A DNA stretch of 64,000 nucleotides from Pictodentalium vernedei (Eukaryota > Mollusca > Scaphopoda > Dentaliida > Dentaliidae): positions 367,177,704 through 367,241,703 of the forward strand of contig CM062297.1 in NCBI GenBank assembly GCA_031216915.1. The letters run 5' to 3'. Under the pieces are notes generated by a model. That model was not told the DNA's origin. It saw only the letters and a list, made by a program, of their open reading frames with translations, and searched no databases. The position numbers and the translations under genes were made by a program. Shown here in pieces: positions 53,653-63,355 of the stretch; within the stretch, counting starts at the first letter, position 1; each line of letters begins with the position of its first letter.

Positions 53653-54044
53653 CGAAAATATCAACATCAATTTGGATATCCCCTACTGATTTGGAATAGT
53701 GTATATAGATGCCCAACTAAGAAGTTATTCTTTAAAGGCACACAAACTTCTTTGAGAAGAGATATGAAAATAAAGATTTTAACCCTTTAGGGCTGAACAT
53801 GTGAACTTAGTGTACACATCACAATTTCACAAACTTTTTGTTGGGTGGTCCTTCAAAAATGTTTACAGGGTCCCTTCTGTATCACTTATGGATGCGAAGT
53901 GGTGCTTGATGGTCCAAGGCAGCTTTTTCGTCTCTGTTTTAAGGCTACTATTTTGTATTTATGTTGTATCTTTCATGAGATATGTCTAATTTGCTTCCTT
54001 GTGGAGATTCTAGTGAAATTATGTAACTAACATGAGCAAAGTTT
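53653..54044. other. non-coding stretch, no gene seen
   Basis: No recognised motif. Confidence 0.5.
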
Positions 54045-54125
54045 GCTTGTTATACCCCTACGTAAGGTGGGAGTATCTTGGGTTGTTCATGTCTGTGTCT
54101 CCATTTGTCTATTCACCTGTCCATA
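54045..54125 (+). repeat. hairpin plus GTCTGTGTCTCC leader, copy 3
   Basis: Stem ATACCCCTACG / CGTAAGGTGGGAGTAT near 54051-54076, followed by CATGTCTGTGTCTCCATTTG. Same layout as at 40477 and 44641. Confidence 0.45.
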
Positions 54126-54639
54126 CATTCATTCCCCCTACCCTAAACTCACACCTACCCCGAACATCTGATGCAAAAATGCAGCGACATGAGACTGCCA
54201 GCAAATTGCACAATTCAAAATGTTGGTCACCAACATGTTGCAAGTGCAAACAGTTACAGTCAATTAAATTGCAAGCAACAAAGAATGATTTTGGATGCTC
54301 TGATATTCTCTGACTCAAGACCAATCACCAGTGCCAGTTCCATGCATGTCAAAGCCATTACCCCTTGCTGTTGTGGCAGGACCTGCCAGTTACAATAAAC
54401 AACACCACAGTGCCGCAGACTTAGCACAAAGTCAATTTAATCACATGACAAATGCTGCTAAATCTTATTTGCAAAATCAAATGGATTCTTTTTGGTAACA
54501 AAGTTGTGTGAGCTTATGTCATGACTTGAGGTGCATCGGTGTCAACACTTGTGTTAAAGTTATTGTAAGAGTCCACTTTTGACTTTCTGCCCTGTTACTA
54601 TGCACCTCATACTGTTTCTATGGCTTACAATTACCCAAA

Positions 54640-55510
54640 GACTCTTACCCAGTGATATTTTATCAATTTTTAGTGTTTTTGAAATGTTAGACTTTTTTAT
54701 TAGTGTGGATTTCTTGACCTGTATTGCTATACATGATTGGAGGCTACCACCAGTATGCTATGGCTTTTATTTTTCATATAGGTGTTAACTGCATATATAT
54801 AAGACCACATTAACCCTCGGCCAGACATTTTTTGGGAGATTTTCGACTTTTTTAATGCAATGTCAGACTTTTTTTGTCACCGTGGACTTAAAAAATTTCT
54901 GACCTGTTTTGCCATGCATGTATATGAGGGGAGGATTCCACCAGTATGCTGTGGCTTTTATATTTCATAGATGCATTAAATGCATCTATATAAGACAACA
55001 TTAACCCTTGACAGGACATTTTTGGAGATTTTGGACTTTTTTAATGCAATGTTAGACTTTTTTGTCATTGTGGACTTTTGGAGATTTCTTACCTGTTTTG
55101 CTACACATGCACATGAGGGGAGGATTCTACCGGTATGCCGTCACTTTTTTATTTCATATATGTGTTAAATGCATCAATATAAGACAACATTACCCCTTGT
55201 CAAGACATGTTTCAGAGATTTGGGACTTTTTTAATGCAATGTTACATGTTTTGTTAGTGTGGACTTTGAAGATTTCTGACCTGTTTTGGTATACATGAGT
55301 GAAGGCTACTACTGGTATGCTGTGGCTTTTATATTTCATATACTTGTATGTGTTAAATGCATCAACATAAGATGACATTAACCCTTGGCCAAACATTTTT
55401 TGGAGATTTTGGACTTTTTCAATGCAATGTTACACTTTTTTGTTTGTGTGGATTTCTGACCTGTTTTGCTATACAAGTACATGACCAGACATTTTTTTGC
55501 AGATTTGTAA
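54640..55510. repeat. satellite-like tandem repeat, about 185 bp x 5
   Basis: GACCTGTTTTGCTATACATG or close variants at 54716, 54901, 55090, 55278 and 55458, so spacing is 180-189 bp. Each unit also has TTTTTAATGCAATGTTAGAC, GTGTTAAATGCATC and TTAACCCTTG. Units differ by several substitutions each, so the array is not recent. Confidence 0.8.
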
Positions 55511-57383
55511 TAAGCCCATGTTTATTGCATGCAATGTGTTGGTGAGCTAATGGGGATGGACACACCCCTCTTGTTTTAGTGGCAATACAACTGTATGTGG
55601 ATGCACCTTTCATTTCTATGGGAATGACTAAAATGTGATAACTATACTCACAGGGTACAAACCGTATAAACCTTTAGCCGGAAGTGGAGATAAGCGAGGC
55701 GAGAGATTTCTATTTTTATCTCAAAGTTTCAGTCGCAGCGTATCCAAGATCACCGAAAACAAGATTTTTTTAATAAAAGGAATGAGCGAAGAAAGCAAAA
55801 TCAGTAAGTATGTTATGTAAAACAATATTTAACAATGAAACGACACAACTTAATGGAAAAATCGACTCTTGTAGTATGAAAAAACACCTGCTGATCATCT
55901 CGGAAAATGAATTTCTCGGGCAAATTTCTCCTTCAAATATCGTTTTTCACATGTTCGCACAAATGTAAACATGTTAAAATCATAGATCGACAGATTCGGC
56001 GTTCAATTCCACACCAGAAACTATCAACCATAACAACGAAGGAGGTTCGGTGCTACTGAAACTGTTCAAAATATAATGTCACCTTATCGATTTTTTTATA
56101 CGCCCAGTTGGTAAAATCGTTGATCGGGAGTTGGTGATAATTATACGTCCAGTTGAGATTATTCGATTTCCCATATGATCGTTCCAATGCCCATATTTGT
56201 GCATGTACGAAGGTCGAGTCAGTTAACAAATCATATGAATAGACTCGAATGCACAAACGTTTACGTCACACCTTTCAACTGAAACACTACTGACTGAACC
56301 ACCGAACCTGCAACCACGGGGGAGGGGGCGAGAGGACCGCTCCTCCCCCCGAAGAACTTTCGCCCCCACCCGAAAGATTTCAGACCATGTTTTTCAATCG
56401 GCATTAATTTTTTTAATTTACCTATGCATTAGGGTAAAATTAGTTCAGTTACAACTGTAACACTTCATTTTGCCATGGCTCTATAATTCCTTCACACCTG
56501 TAATTAACATATCCATAATCACTTGTCTATGAAGGTAATCCCATTGTTATTTGTGAGCTGTTTATTCATCACACATACATTCACACAGCTTTGAATTATT
56601 TTTCCAATTGGGGGTATTTGGGGTTTGTTTCATTCTTTTTAATGACTTTTTAAAAAAATTTTGTTTACCGTTTTTGACCGTGGTCGTTTTTTACTTTATA
56701 ACGATCATTTAGTGTCTATGTTTTGCGGTTTTGCCTGGCTTTTTTAAATTATTTTTTTCTGGTTTATTTCATTTTATGTTGTTGAAGTGTGTGTTTGTTG
56801 GGGGGGGGGGGGGTGGGGGGGGGGGCGGCGACAGTCGAATGGGAAGAAAATGTTTTCACTTCAGATAACGGCGTGTTATAACAATACGCCAATCCTCTGT
56901 TAATTGAAACCAGTTTGCCTGACAGCATGCTGAGCTAGCAGTTTATTCGACAATAATCCCTAACCCGACCCCCACCTCACCCTCTCGCGCTCTCTCATTT
57001 TCACTCTCATTTTGCCAACAGTCTTTTGTGTCCAAACACTATCGAACAAACATCAAATGTGCTATTTTTTAGTATTCTCTTCGAAGCAACTGTAGCGATA
57101 AGTATCTAGCTTTTAGCGATTCCATTTTTAGAGAAATTAGCGAAACACTATGGAATCCTACATGAAGTATACCATACCTATACTTTTGTAAATATTCAAT
57201 GTTGTTCTTTGAGAACTTATTTTATCTGAAATAAATACTGTTTAAACTAAACTAAAGTATTTTCAGATAAGGCGTGACGTCACATGGGATTCCCTCGATA
57301 TCTCGCCAATGTTGTGTTGAAACCAAACAGATCCAGGGTCGAAAACAAGCTTTATACTCACCAAGCGAACCCTACCGTGTGAC
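55511..57383. other. mostly non-coding; possible 5' exon at 55640-55803
   Basis: At 55640-55803 an open stretch ends ATGAGCGAAGAAAGCAAAATCA|GTAAGT (written in parts: ATGAGCGAAGAAAGC, then AAAATCA), a perfect donor. It could be a leading exon of a + strand gene, but its frame does not join in phase to the THAP exon at 60954, so the link is unproven. 56799-56826 is G-rich (G13 then G10). 57010-57380 has no exon I can support. Confidence 0.35.
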
Positions 57384-57605
57384 CAGGGGCGGATACAGGA
57401 ATTCTCAAAGGTGGGGGGGGGGGGGGGGGGGGTATCGTGCAGATGCCGAAGGCATCTGCCGAGAGTGCGGAAGGCACGAGCTTGTGTAGGGGGCTCTGGG
57501 ATGGTTCTCCCCCCAGAAAATTTTTTGAAATGAGCGACCAAATGGGGCATTCTGGTGGCTTCTGGGGTGGAAATCCTCTTGAATTTTTTAAACGGCTAAT
57601 TATCA
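57384..57605 (+). repeat. poly-G dispersed repeat, copy 1
   Basis: GGGGCGGATACAGGAATTCT, then G21 (57413-57433), then the hairpin GCAGATGCCGAAGGCATCTGC, GGCTCTGGGATGGTTCTCCC and AAATTTTTTGAAATGAGC, ending GGTGGCTTCTGGGGTGG. Similar blocks are at 58369-58680 and 58740-59130. Class unknown; long G-runs may form quadruplexes. Confidence 0.7.
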
Positions 57606-58019
57606 CTTTTTTAACAGCATGTTCAGAATTTCAAATTCTGTCATACGTTCAAGACAGAATTAGACAATTTGAAATATGCTCTTCAGATCCGTTTATCATA
57701 ATATTGTATTTTGGACACACTGTTTACAGTCATAACTCAGGAGAACATTGCGATCTGCCAGCGTTTGAAAGTTTTCAGCAGTCAGCCCTCTGGGCTTAGG
57801 TACCGCATGACTATGCCAATTAAGATCCTGACCCATAATTGGCATAGCCATGGAGTACCTGAGGATAGGGGCATGTAACACCTCAAAATCATGCTGTGTC
57901 GGTGACGCTATAAATGAAGGCGACCAGTAGATATATTTTGCATAATTTCAACGGTATATTTGGGTTTTTTTTTTCATAGCGAATGGTGATGGAGGAAATA
58001 AATGTCGTTGTATGTTTTT

Positions 58020-58090
58020 ACTACATAGGATACAAGCAGGGGCGGCGGAAGGTTCCATAAAGTGGTGGGGGGGGGGGGGGGCACCGATTT
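58020..58090. repeat. poly-G tract with GGGGCGGCGGAAGG leader
   Basis: AGCAGGGGCGGCGGAAGGTT, then a G16 run near 58065-58080. Same composition as the other poly-G repeats; only the leader is present. Confidence 0.6.
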
Positions 58091-58255
58091 CATGGAGCAT
58101 CCAAGAGATGCGAGAGAGACGGGGGGGAGACGTGGTGAGGGAGGGAGATAGAGACGCGCGGCGGGCGGAAGTGGGAACAAAAACTTGGTAAATTCAAAGA
58201 AGGGTGCCAGTTCATATGCATTAGTCCCAAATTTAGCTTGATAGACAGAAATGTA

Positions 58256-58301
58256 TTTGTTTGGTTTGGTACGACCACGGGACGTACCAAACCAAAAAAC
58301 A
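58256..58301. repeat. small palindrome GGTTTGGTACG / CGTACCAAACC
   Basis: TTTGGTTTGGTACGACCACG / GGACGTACCAAACCAAA forms a stem with a short loop. A near copy is at 62983-63028. Confidence 0.65.
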
Positions 58302-58368
58302 TATTAGGGTCTGTGAGGCCGAGGACGTAGCGGCTGAGTAAAAAACAGAAATCCAGTAGACATGCTAG

Positions 58369-59130
58369 CAGTGGCGTAGCCAGGGGTGTGTGTGTGTGTG
58401 TGGGAGGGAGGGGGGTACCGGGGACGGATTCATTATTCTGTATGGGCCCCAAGGCCGTAATTTCCGTTCAAAAATTGGGGGGGGGGGGGGGCTACATCTT
58501 GGTTGGGCATTGGCAGATGCTGAAGGCATCTGCAACGAGTGCCGTGGGTACGAGTTGGATGAGGAGGTTCGGGGGGGGGGGGGCTCTCTCCCCCCCCCCC
58601 CCCAAAAAAATTTCAAATTGTTTCATCAAATGGTGCATGTTGGCGGAATCTAGGGTATAATTTCCCTTACTTTTTATTTAAAAAAATGGGCCCAGATTTC
58701 TTTAACAGGAGAACCTCCCCCTCCCCCTCCCCCAAGCCCTCCTCATCCCAATTCGTGCCTACGGCATTCGTTGGATGAGAAGGGTTTGGGGGGTGTCCTT
58801 CACCAAGAAAATTTTCAAATTGAGGTACCATGTGGCGCATTCTGGTGGCCTCTAGGGTATATTTCCCCTTACTTTTTATTTTAAAATGGGCCCAGAATTT
58901 TTTAACGGGAGAACCCTACCCCAAACCCTCCCCACCCAACTCGTGCCTATGGCACTTGTTTGGGGGATGGAGTTGTTCCCCACCACACCCCCAAGAAAGT
59001 TTTCAAATCGAGCTATCAAATGCCATGGTGCGTACAGCTCTCGTTGGATGAGAAGGGTTTGTGGGGGAATTGGGTTCTCCACACTAAAAAATTTTTAAAT
59101 TGACTATCAAATGGTGCATTTTGGTGGCCT
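58369..59130. repeat. cluster of poly-G/poly-C repeats, copies 2-4
   Basis: 58369-58680: (GT)n, G14 at 58478-58491, GCAGATGCTGAAGGCATCTGC, G13, C15. Then 58690-58860 and 58885-59130 carry AAAATGGGCCCAGAATTTTT, TAACGGGAGAACC and TCGTGCCTATGGCACTTG blocks, with GGTGGCCTCTAGGGTATA at the ends. The copies are related but in mixed states. Short open frames in them are repeat-encoded and not genes. Confidence 0.6.
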
Positions 59131-59280
59131 CTCCAGATTTAGAAATTTGATATTCTATCTTCAGTGTGCTAGGGGTAATAGAAACTTTTGAAATTAATTT
59201 AGACTAAGCGAGTAAAAATTCATCAATCGTTTCTTCATTAATAGGCCTATGCTTTGAAAAATGTTGGTGGGTGAAAAATT

Positions 59281-59720
59281 ATGGGGGGGGGGGGGGCTTG
59301 AGCCCCCCCCCCCAGGAATTACGACCCTGAGCCCCCTAAAAGTTTGGCAGGGTTAACTAAAACAATCCCATGTCGGTTGTTAATTGGACGCTGGATGGAT
59401 ATAATACTTGTGAATTTCTATCTATTTAGGGGCACAACTGAACACAATAAAACATCCTGAGGGGCTCCAGAATCAATCTCAGTGCATCGAAATTTCAAAA
59501 TTTCCTCGGGCCAAGTCTCCCGGACCCCTACCAACAGGAGAGGACTATGCTCCTGTTACCCCCCCCCCCCCCCCAAACCTTCAACCCTTTGGATATGCGT
59601 TCCACATATCGCGTAGTGCCCCTCCCCCTTCAATTCATGTATTGTCCCCAAATGAAAATCCTGGCTACGCCCTACATGCGAGACAAACACGAGCTAAAGG
59701 TGGGGGGGGGGGGGGGTGTA
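59281..59720. repeat. further poly-G and poly-C tracts
   Basis: G13 (59285) then CTTGAGCCCCCCCCCCCAGG (inverted neighbour), C15 (59561) and G14 (59702). Between them I see nothing else recognisable. Confidence 0.6.
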
Positions 59721-59970
59721 TCCTCCATTGCGTGTGACAGAGGCAAAAAGATGAAATAAATAGAATAATTCGCGCCTTACATAAGTATTTTTATAAATTT
59801 TCATCTTATTTTCACTTAATTCACACACGACTTCACGGAAACAGCTTCGAAACAAGACTTCGGTTACCAGTTTTCTTTTTGAAACTTGAATGCCAAACAA
59901 CATTCTACATGATGCAGGATAAGCACAGTTAGGTCAACGGTAGCTGAAATTAAATTACGTTGTTGTCAAG
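59721..59970. other. non-coding sequence ahead of the TIR cassette
   Basis: Ends GTTGTCAAG just before the inverted repeat; GTTGTCAA recurs at 63379-63386. No gene seen. Confidence 0.5.
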
Positions 59971-60053
59971 AGATCTTATCAGCTATCCTCCATGCGCAAT
60001 GCATTTCGGGACGCCACCCAAATATAAACGTAAACATAAACACAAACGCACGT
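59971..60053 (+). repeat. left terminal inverted repeat of the cassette
   Basis: Begins AGATCTTATCAGC and contains GCGCAATGCATTTCGGGACG; pairs with 63275-63355. CpG-rich compared with its AT-rich surroundings. Confidence 0.8.
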
Positions 60054-60714
60054 GGACAGCAAACTGCACACAGCCATATTAAAATTCAGAATGAATACGT
60101 TTCTGCACGATTTGGACTTGTGAAAGTATTTTAGGTTCGTAAACTGAGTAGCAACATTCAAAAACAATTATATGTATATTTACAAGCATTCTGTTGTGGT
60201 ATAAATTGGGGTTTGGGCACATATTGCGCATGGCAGACGTCACTAACTTGTAAGAGTCGCTGTCAAATTACCAAAACAAACCATTTTGACACTTCGTTTT
60301 ACTCCAGTTTCTGCACAGTGGTATTACGGTACATCATTCGAATATGCCTTCCAGGTAACTGCGGCATTTCAAGATTACTGATACTGGTGACTGAGCGCCG
60401 TAATATAATTAATGCTTTTGGCAAGACAAATTAAGTCAATTCTATGAGTCGCCCTCCAGATAGTGGAAACTTCACAACATTCAAGTTCAACAAACCAGAT
60501 ATATAATTATAATGACAAAAGTAAGACCACTTGGCAGGGCCACCTGATTGGGGGGGGGGGGGAACTCCTACTCCCACTGAATTGCCCTAATCTTATGGGT
60601 GCCCCAGGCCCAGCCCTTTTGATCTTCCGGTGACCCTGCTTGGGGGCATTTTAAAATACAAATGATTTTTAAGTAGGAGAATAGTAAACTATTGGCTAAC
60701 TTGACTTTACACCT

Positions 60715-60780
60715 ATGTTACGGTCACAATTAGCCATAACCGAAGAAAAGTGACATTAAACACCAATAAATAAATAACAA
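60715..60780 (+). mobile_element. SINE 3' tail fragment
   Basis: CGGTCACAATTAGCCATAAC and GTGACATTAAACACCAATAA ATAAATAAC match the common SINE tail. It lies inside the cassette, so it was either captured or inserted later. Confidence 0.65.
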
Positions 60781-60953
60781 ATTCTCGACCCAAATCCCCC
60801 CCCCCCCCCCCAACCCCTACACACACATACCTAAAATGTAACATCTATTGGGTTGAAATTAAAAGGTTCTGGGTTTGTGATATTCTTGTTATTTCTGGCA
60901 ATCTGTGCACATCACATCAATGATGATTTCTTTCTATTGTTTGTCTTCAGATA

Positions 60954-61064
60954 ATGGGGCATCGCTACTGTTGTGTGAAAGGATGTGGTGCAGATGGGAG
61001 GAAAAAAGGGAACTGTTCAAAGTTTTTCTCTATTCCTAATCCAAAAAAACAAGATAAACTATAA
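60954..61064 (+). pseudogene. THAP zinc-finger domain start (exon), frameshifted
   Basis: Preceded by a strong acceptor (TTGTTTGTCTTCAG, 60937-60950), ATG then MGHRYCCVKGCGADGRKKGN and CSKFFSIPNPKK before a stop at 61062. C-x4-C spacing near the start and the later F-x-IP fit the THAP C2CH module, a DNA-binding domain also found in P-type transposases and in many host regulators. After an A7 run (61043-61049) the frame closes. In the neighbouring frame NYNWVELLSQNG follows, with the Trp that THAP domains keep at that place, so a single-base change in the A-run explains the break. The final Cys-x2-His pair is not seen here; a donor GG|GTTAGT near 61090 would end the exon. Confidence 0.6.
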
Positions 61065-61114
61065 TTGGGTTGAACTTCTATCTCAAAATGGGTTAGTAAA
61101 TCATGCTAAATGTA

Positions 61115-61669
61115 TTACCCAGCAGCACAAGAACAGTGTGCAGATTTGATCCATGTATCCTTTTTATGGATCAGAATCCAGGCCTCATGGGGTGTGTCTG
61201 CTGATCTTTGAGATGGCCACACTTTGCCTTTAAGAAATAGGAAGTCTGAGTTTGCAGGACAGGTGAATAAAGTTTGCACCCATTCATCCTTCATGTATTG
61301 GGTGGCTTTGAGTGCTTTCTTAGATTTTAAACATTCATTGTTAAAATCACCAGGTGTATTGATCAAATTGGAATAAATATCTGAATAGTCAATATCGGGT
61401 ATTTTGTGCAAATCATCTGACCAATTGATAATAAGGTTTGGGTCTGGGAGTTTGACCCCACTTTCCAATGTCAGCTTTTCAATGTATCTTAACTCTGCTT
61501 CCGCCTTTTGTTACCCAGGAGTTGGATATGTCTGTAGGTTGAGTTTATCAACCCAATAAAAGCGTTTTAGTAGTTGTCTTTGAGTACCGGTCTCTGGTAC
61601 ACTTCTTGATTTTAAAAATTCTTTCATTTGAGAAACAGTGAAAGAAGTAAATTTACTGTTTTCTTCCAT
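61115..61669 (-). pseudogene. SAP domain plus SWIM zinc finger protein fragment
   Basis: From ATG at 61669 the minus strand reads SFTVSQMKEFLKSRSVP and RQLLKRFYWVDKL, a SAP-like DNA-binding helix pair (residues 8-45). An in-frame TAA at 61513-61511 follows. The frame then stays open to 61115: LESGVKLPDPNLIINWSDDL, YMKDEWVQTLFTCPANSDF, FLKGKVWPSQRSADTPHEAW and IKSAHCSCAAG, where Cys-x-Cys is the first half of a SWIM finger (CxC...CxH). The sequence stops at GCTGG|GTAATA, a plausible donor. In related multi-copy invertebrate proteins the second SWIM half and a YqaJ-type nuclease domain follow; I found neither before the left inverted repeat. This placement is from memory of the family, not a search. 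Confidence 0.65.
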
Positions 61670-61839
61670 CTTGATATTCGATTAATTATGCAAAATGCTA
61701 CCTTATTTTACACAAATTGAAATTAAGATATTTAAAATGGTTCTATTTTTGTTAATTTGGTACTTTACATTTTTCTCTGTAATGAGAAAAGAAAATTCAA
61801 TGAGCATAAATAATGGTGTTATTTTAAGTAATCATTGAC

Positions 61840-62970
61840 TGAACCAACCCAGACAATATATTGAATGATTTTTATCCCCAAAGGGGAGGGGGGGGGGGGG
61901 GGGAGGGCAATACATTTTTCCCACTAGGTACAAAAAAGTTTTTTCAAACTTTTGGGAACCCACTCGCTCCTTTAGGGCAGCAAAAAAAAAAAAAAAAAAA
62001 TTCTGATTTTCAGATAGGGACCCACCCCCTTACACCATTAGCAATGTCTATTTTATCCATTTCGTCATGCCAACCTTCCATCAAATGTTTATTGCTGCAT
62101 TCGAAAAAGCTCAAAGTTTAATTTAATGCAATGTGAGGACATTTTTTGAAAATCTTTTTAAGTTCCACCAGACAGCACCATTCAGAATTCTTAGCTTACC
62201 GGTACTTGACAGAAAGTCAGGATGTTTTGTGATCACACCCCATCCGTCGTCTGTCTGCCATCATCCGACATCCTGTGTGAACTTGTGAAGGTGCTTTTTG
62301 TGCCTTAATTAAAAAAAAACATTGAACTGATTTAAAAGATAGTTTAGGAAATGATTGGTTGGGGAGTTGCCTATTGGTTTTGTACAAATCCAATTGCTGC
62401 CTCATAGGGAGTGGTGGGATAAATGCACTAACATTTTTTAAAAATCTTTTCACGAACAGACACATACAATGTCTTGATATATGGTATTCAGCTTTCTTTT
62501 GGGGTGTACATGCATTTACGTTTGTTGAAACAAAAATTGTGGAGCAATATTTTTCATTGTGTTATAAATGAGCGGAGGAAGGCAAGATTTTTCCAAGTTG
62601 ACCTGGGCCCCATCAGCTCTCATTCCTAAAGGATGTCAACTCAACCCTCCACCCGCCGCCTCAAGTTCACTCAGAGGAGATAAATACAAGTCAAAACAGT
62701 AAACACCATAGAAGCATGCCTGAACAATTTGGCTCCATCATTTTCAAACACAGGAAAAAATTTACAGGGCCAGGATAAAATGTGTTTTGTGGGCTGGTGA
62801 CCCACCCACCCCCGGCCTCGTGTTCGAAAGAAATTTTCAGCCCCCCCCCCCCCCTTACTTTCCACCATTTTTCCAGCCACATAGTATATGTGAGACTTAG
62901 TTATGATTGGGCCTACCTGACTCTCACATCTTGGCTGATTGGGAATATCTAATACCAACCTTGGAGACAC
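61840..62970. repeat. poly-G/A/C tracts within the cassette
   Basis: G18 interrupted by AGGG near 61887-61905, A18 at 61982-61999 and C15 at 62840-62854. The rest of 61670-63274 holds no coding motif I can recognise. Confidence 0.6.
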
Positions 62971-62982
62971 AGTCTATAATAT

Positions 62983-63028
62983 ATTTTGTTTGTTTTGGTA
63001 CGTGCACATGACGTACCAAAACTAGACT
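62983..63028. repeat. small palindrome GTTTTGGTACG / CGTACCAAAAC
   Basis: TTTTGGTACGTGCACATGAC then GTACCAAAACTAG; same stem type as 58256-58301 with a different loop. Confidence 0.6.
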
Positions 63029-63274
63029 ATAAAATTAACATTAACATTAATTATGTATCATCTGGGCGCCGAAGGTCCCACGGCGAACACAGAGATTTCA
63101 GCCGATAAATGTTGAAATAAATCCTGTTGTTGGTTATTCATTTCGCTCAACAACTAAAATTCTGCATAATTATTATTCGATTTATCTTTACTTGTGATTA
63201 TTAAATGCGAAGTTGACAATATTCACGAGAACATACATTGAAACTTAAACTTTCGAAGCGAGTCGGTTCTGTTT

Positions 63275-63355
63275 GCACACGTGCGTTCGTGTTTATGTTT
63301 TCATTTGGGTGGCGTCCCGAAATGCATTGCGCATGGAGGATAGCTGATAAGATCT
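63275..63355 (-). repeat. right terminal inverted repeat of the cassette
   Basis: CACACGTGCGTTCGTGTTTA, then GGGTGGCGTCCCGAAATGCA and GGAGGATAGCTGATAAGATCT (in parts), the complement of 59971-60053. Confidence 0.8.

Larger units (their letters stand above)
59971..63355. mobile_element. 3.4-kb TIR cassette with THAP and SAP/SWIM fragments
   Basis: Inverted repeats of about 80 bp: 59971-60053 (AGATCTTATCAGCTATCCTC then CATGCGCAATGCATTTCGGG and ACGCCACCCAAAT) and 63275-63355, its near-exact complement. Differences are a small indel and a few substitutions. Inside are a THAP-domain start on + (60954) and a SAP/SWIM coding stretch on - (61669-61115). Direct repeats GTTGTCAA at 59962-59969 and 63379-63386 might be an 8-bp target duplication, but the right one lies 23 bp outside the inverted repeat. 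A DNA transposon is the simplest reading; transposase identity is unknown. Confidence 0.6.

Noticed and set aside
57358..58660. Several frames with poly-Gly/poly-Pro stretches
   Set aside because: They are created by G/C homopolymer runs in repeats; frame depends on run length.
55781..60956. Two-exon THAP gene (55781-55802 joined to 60951)
   Set aside because: The joined frame does not match the THAP frame; the upstream ATG would read out of phase.
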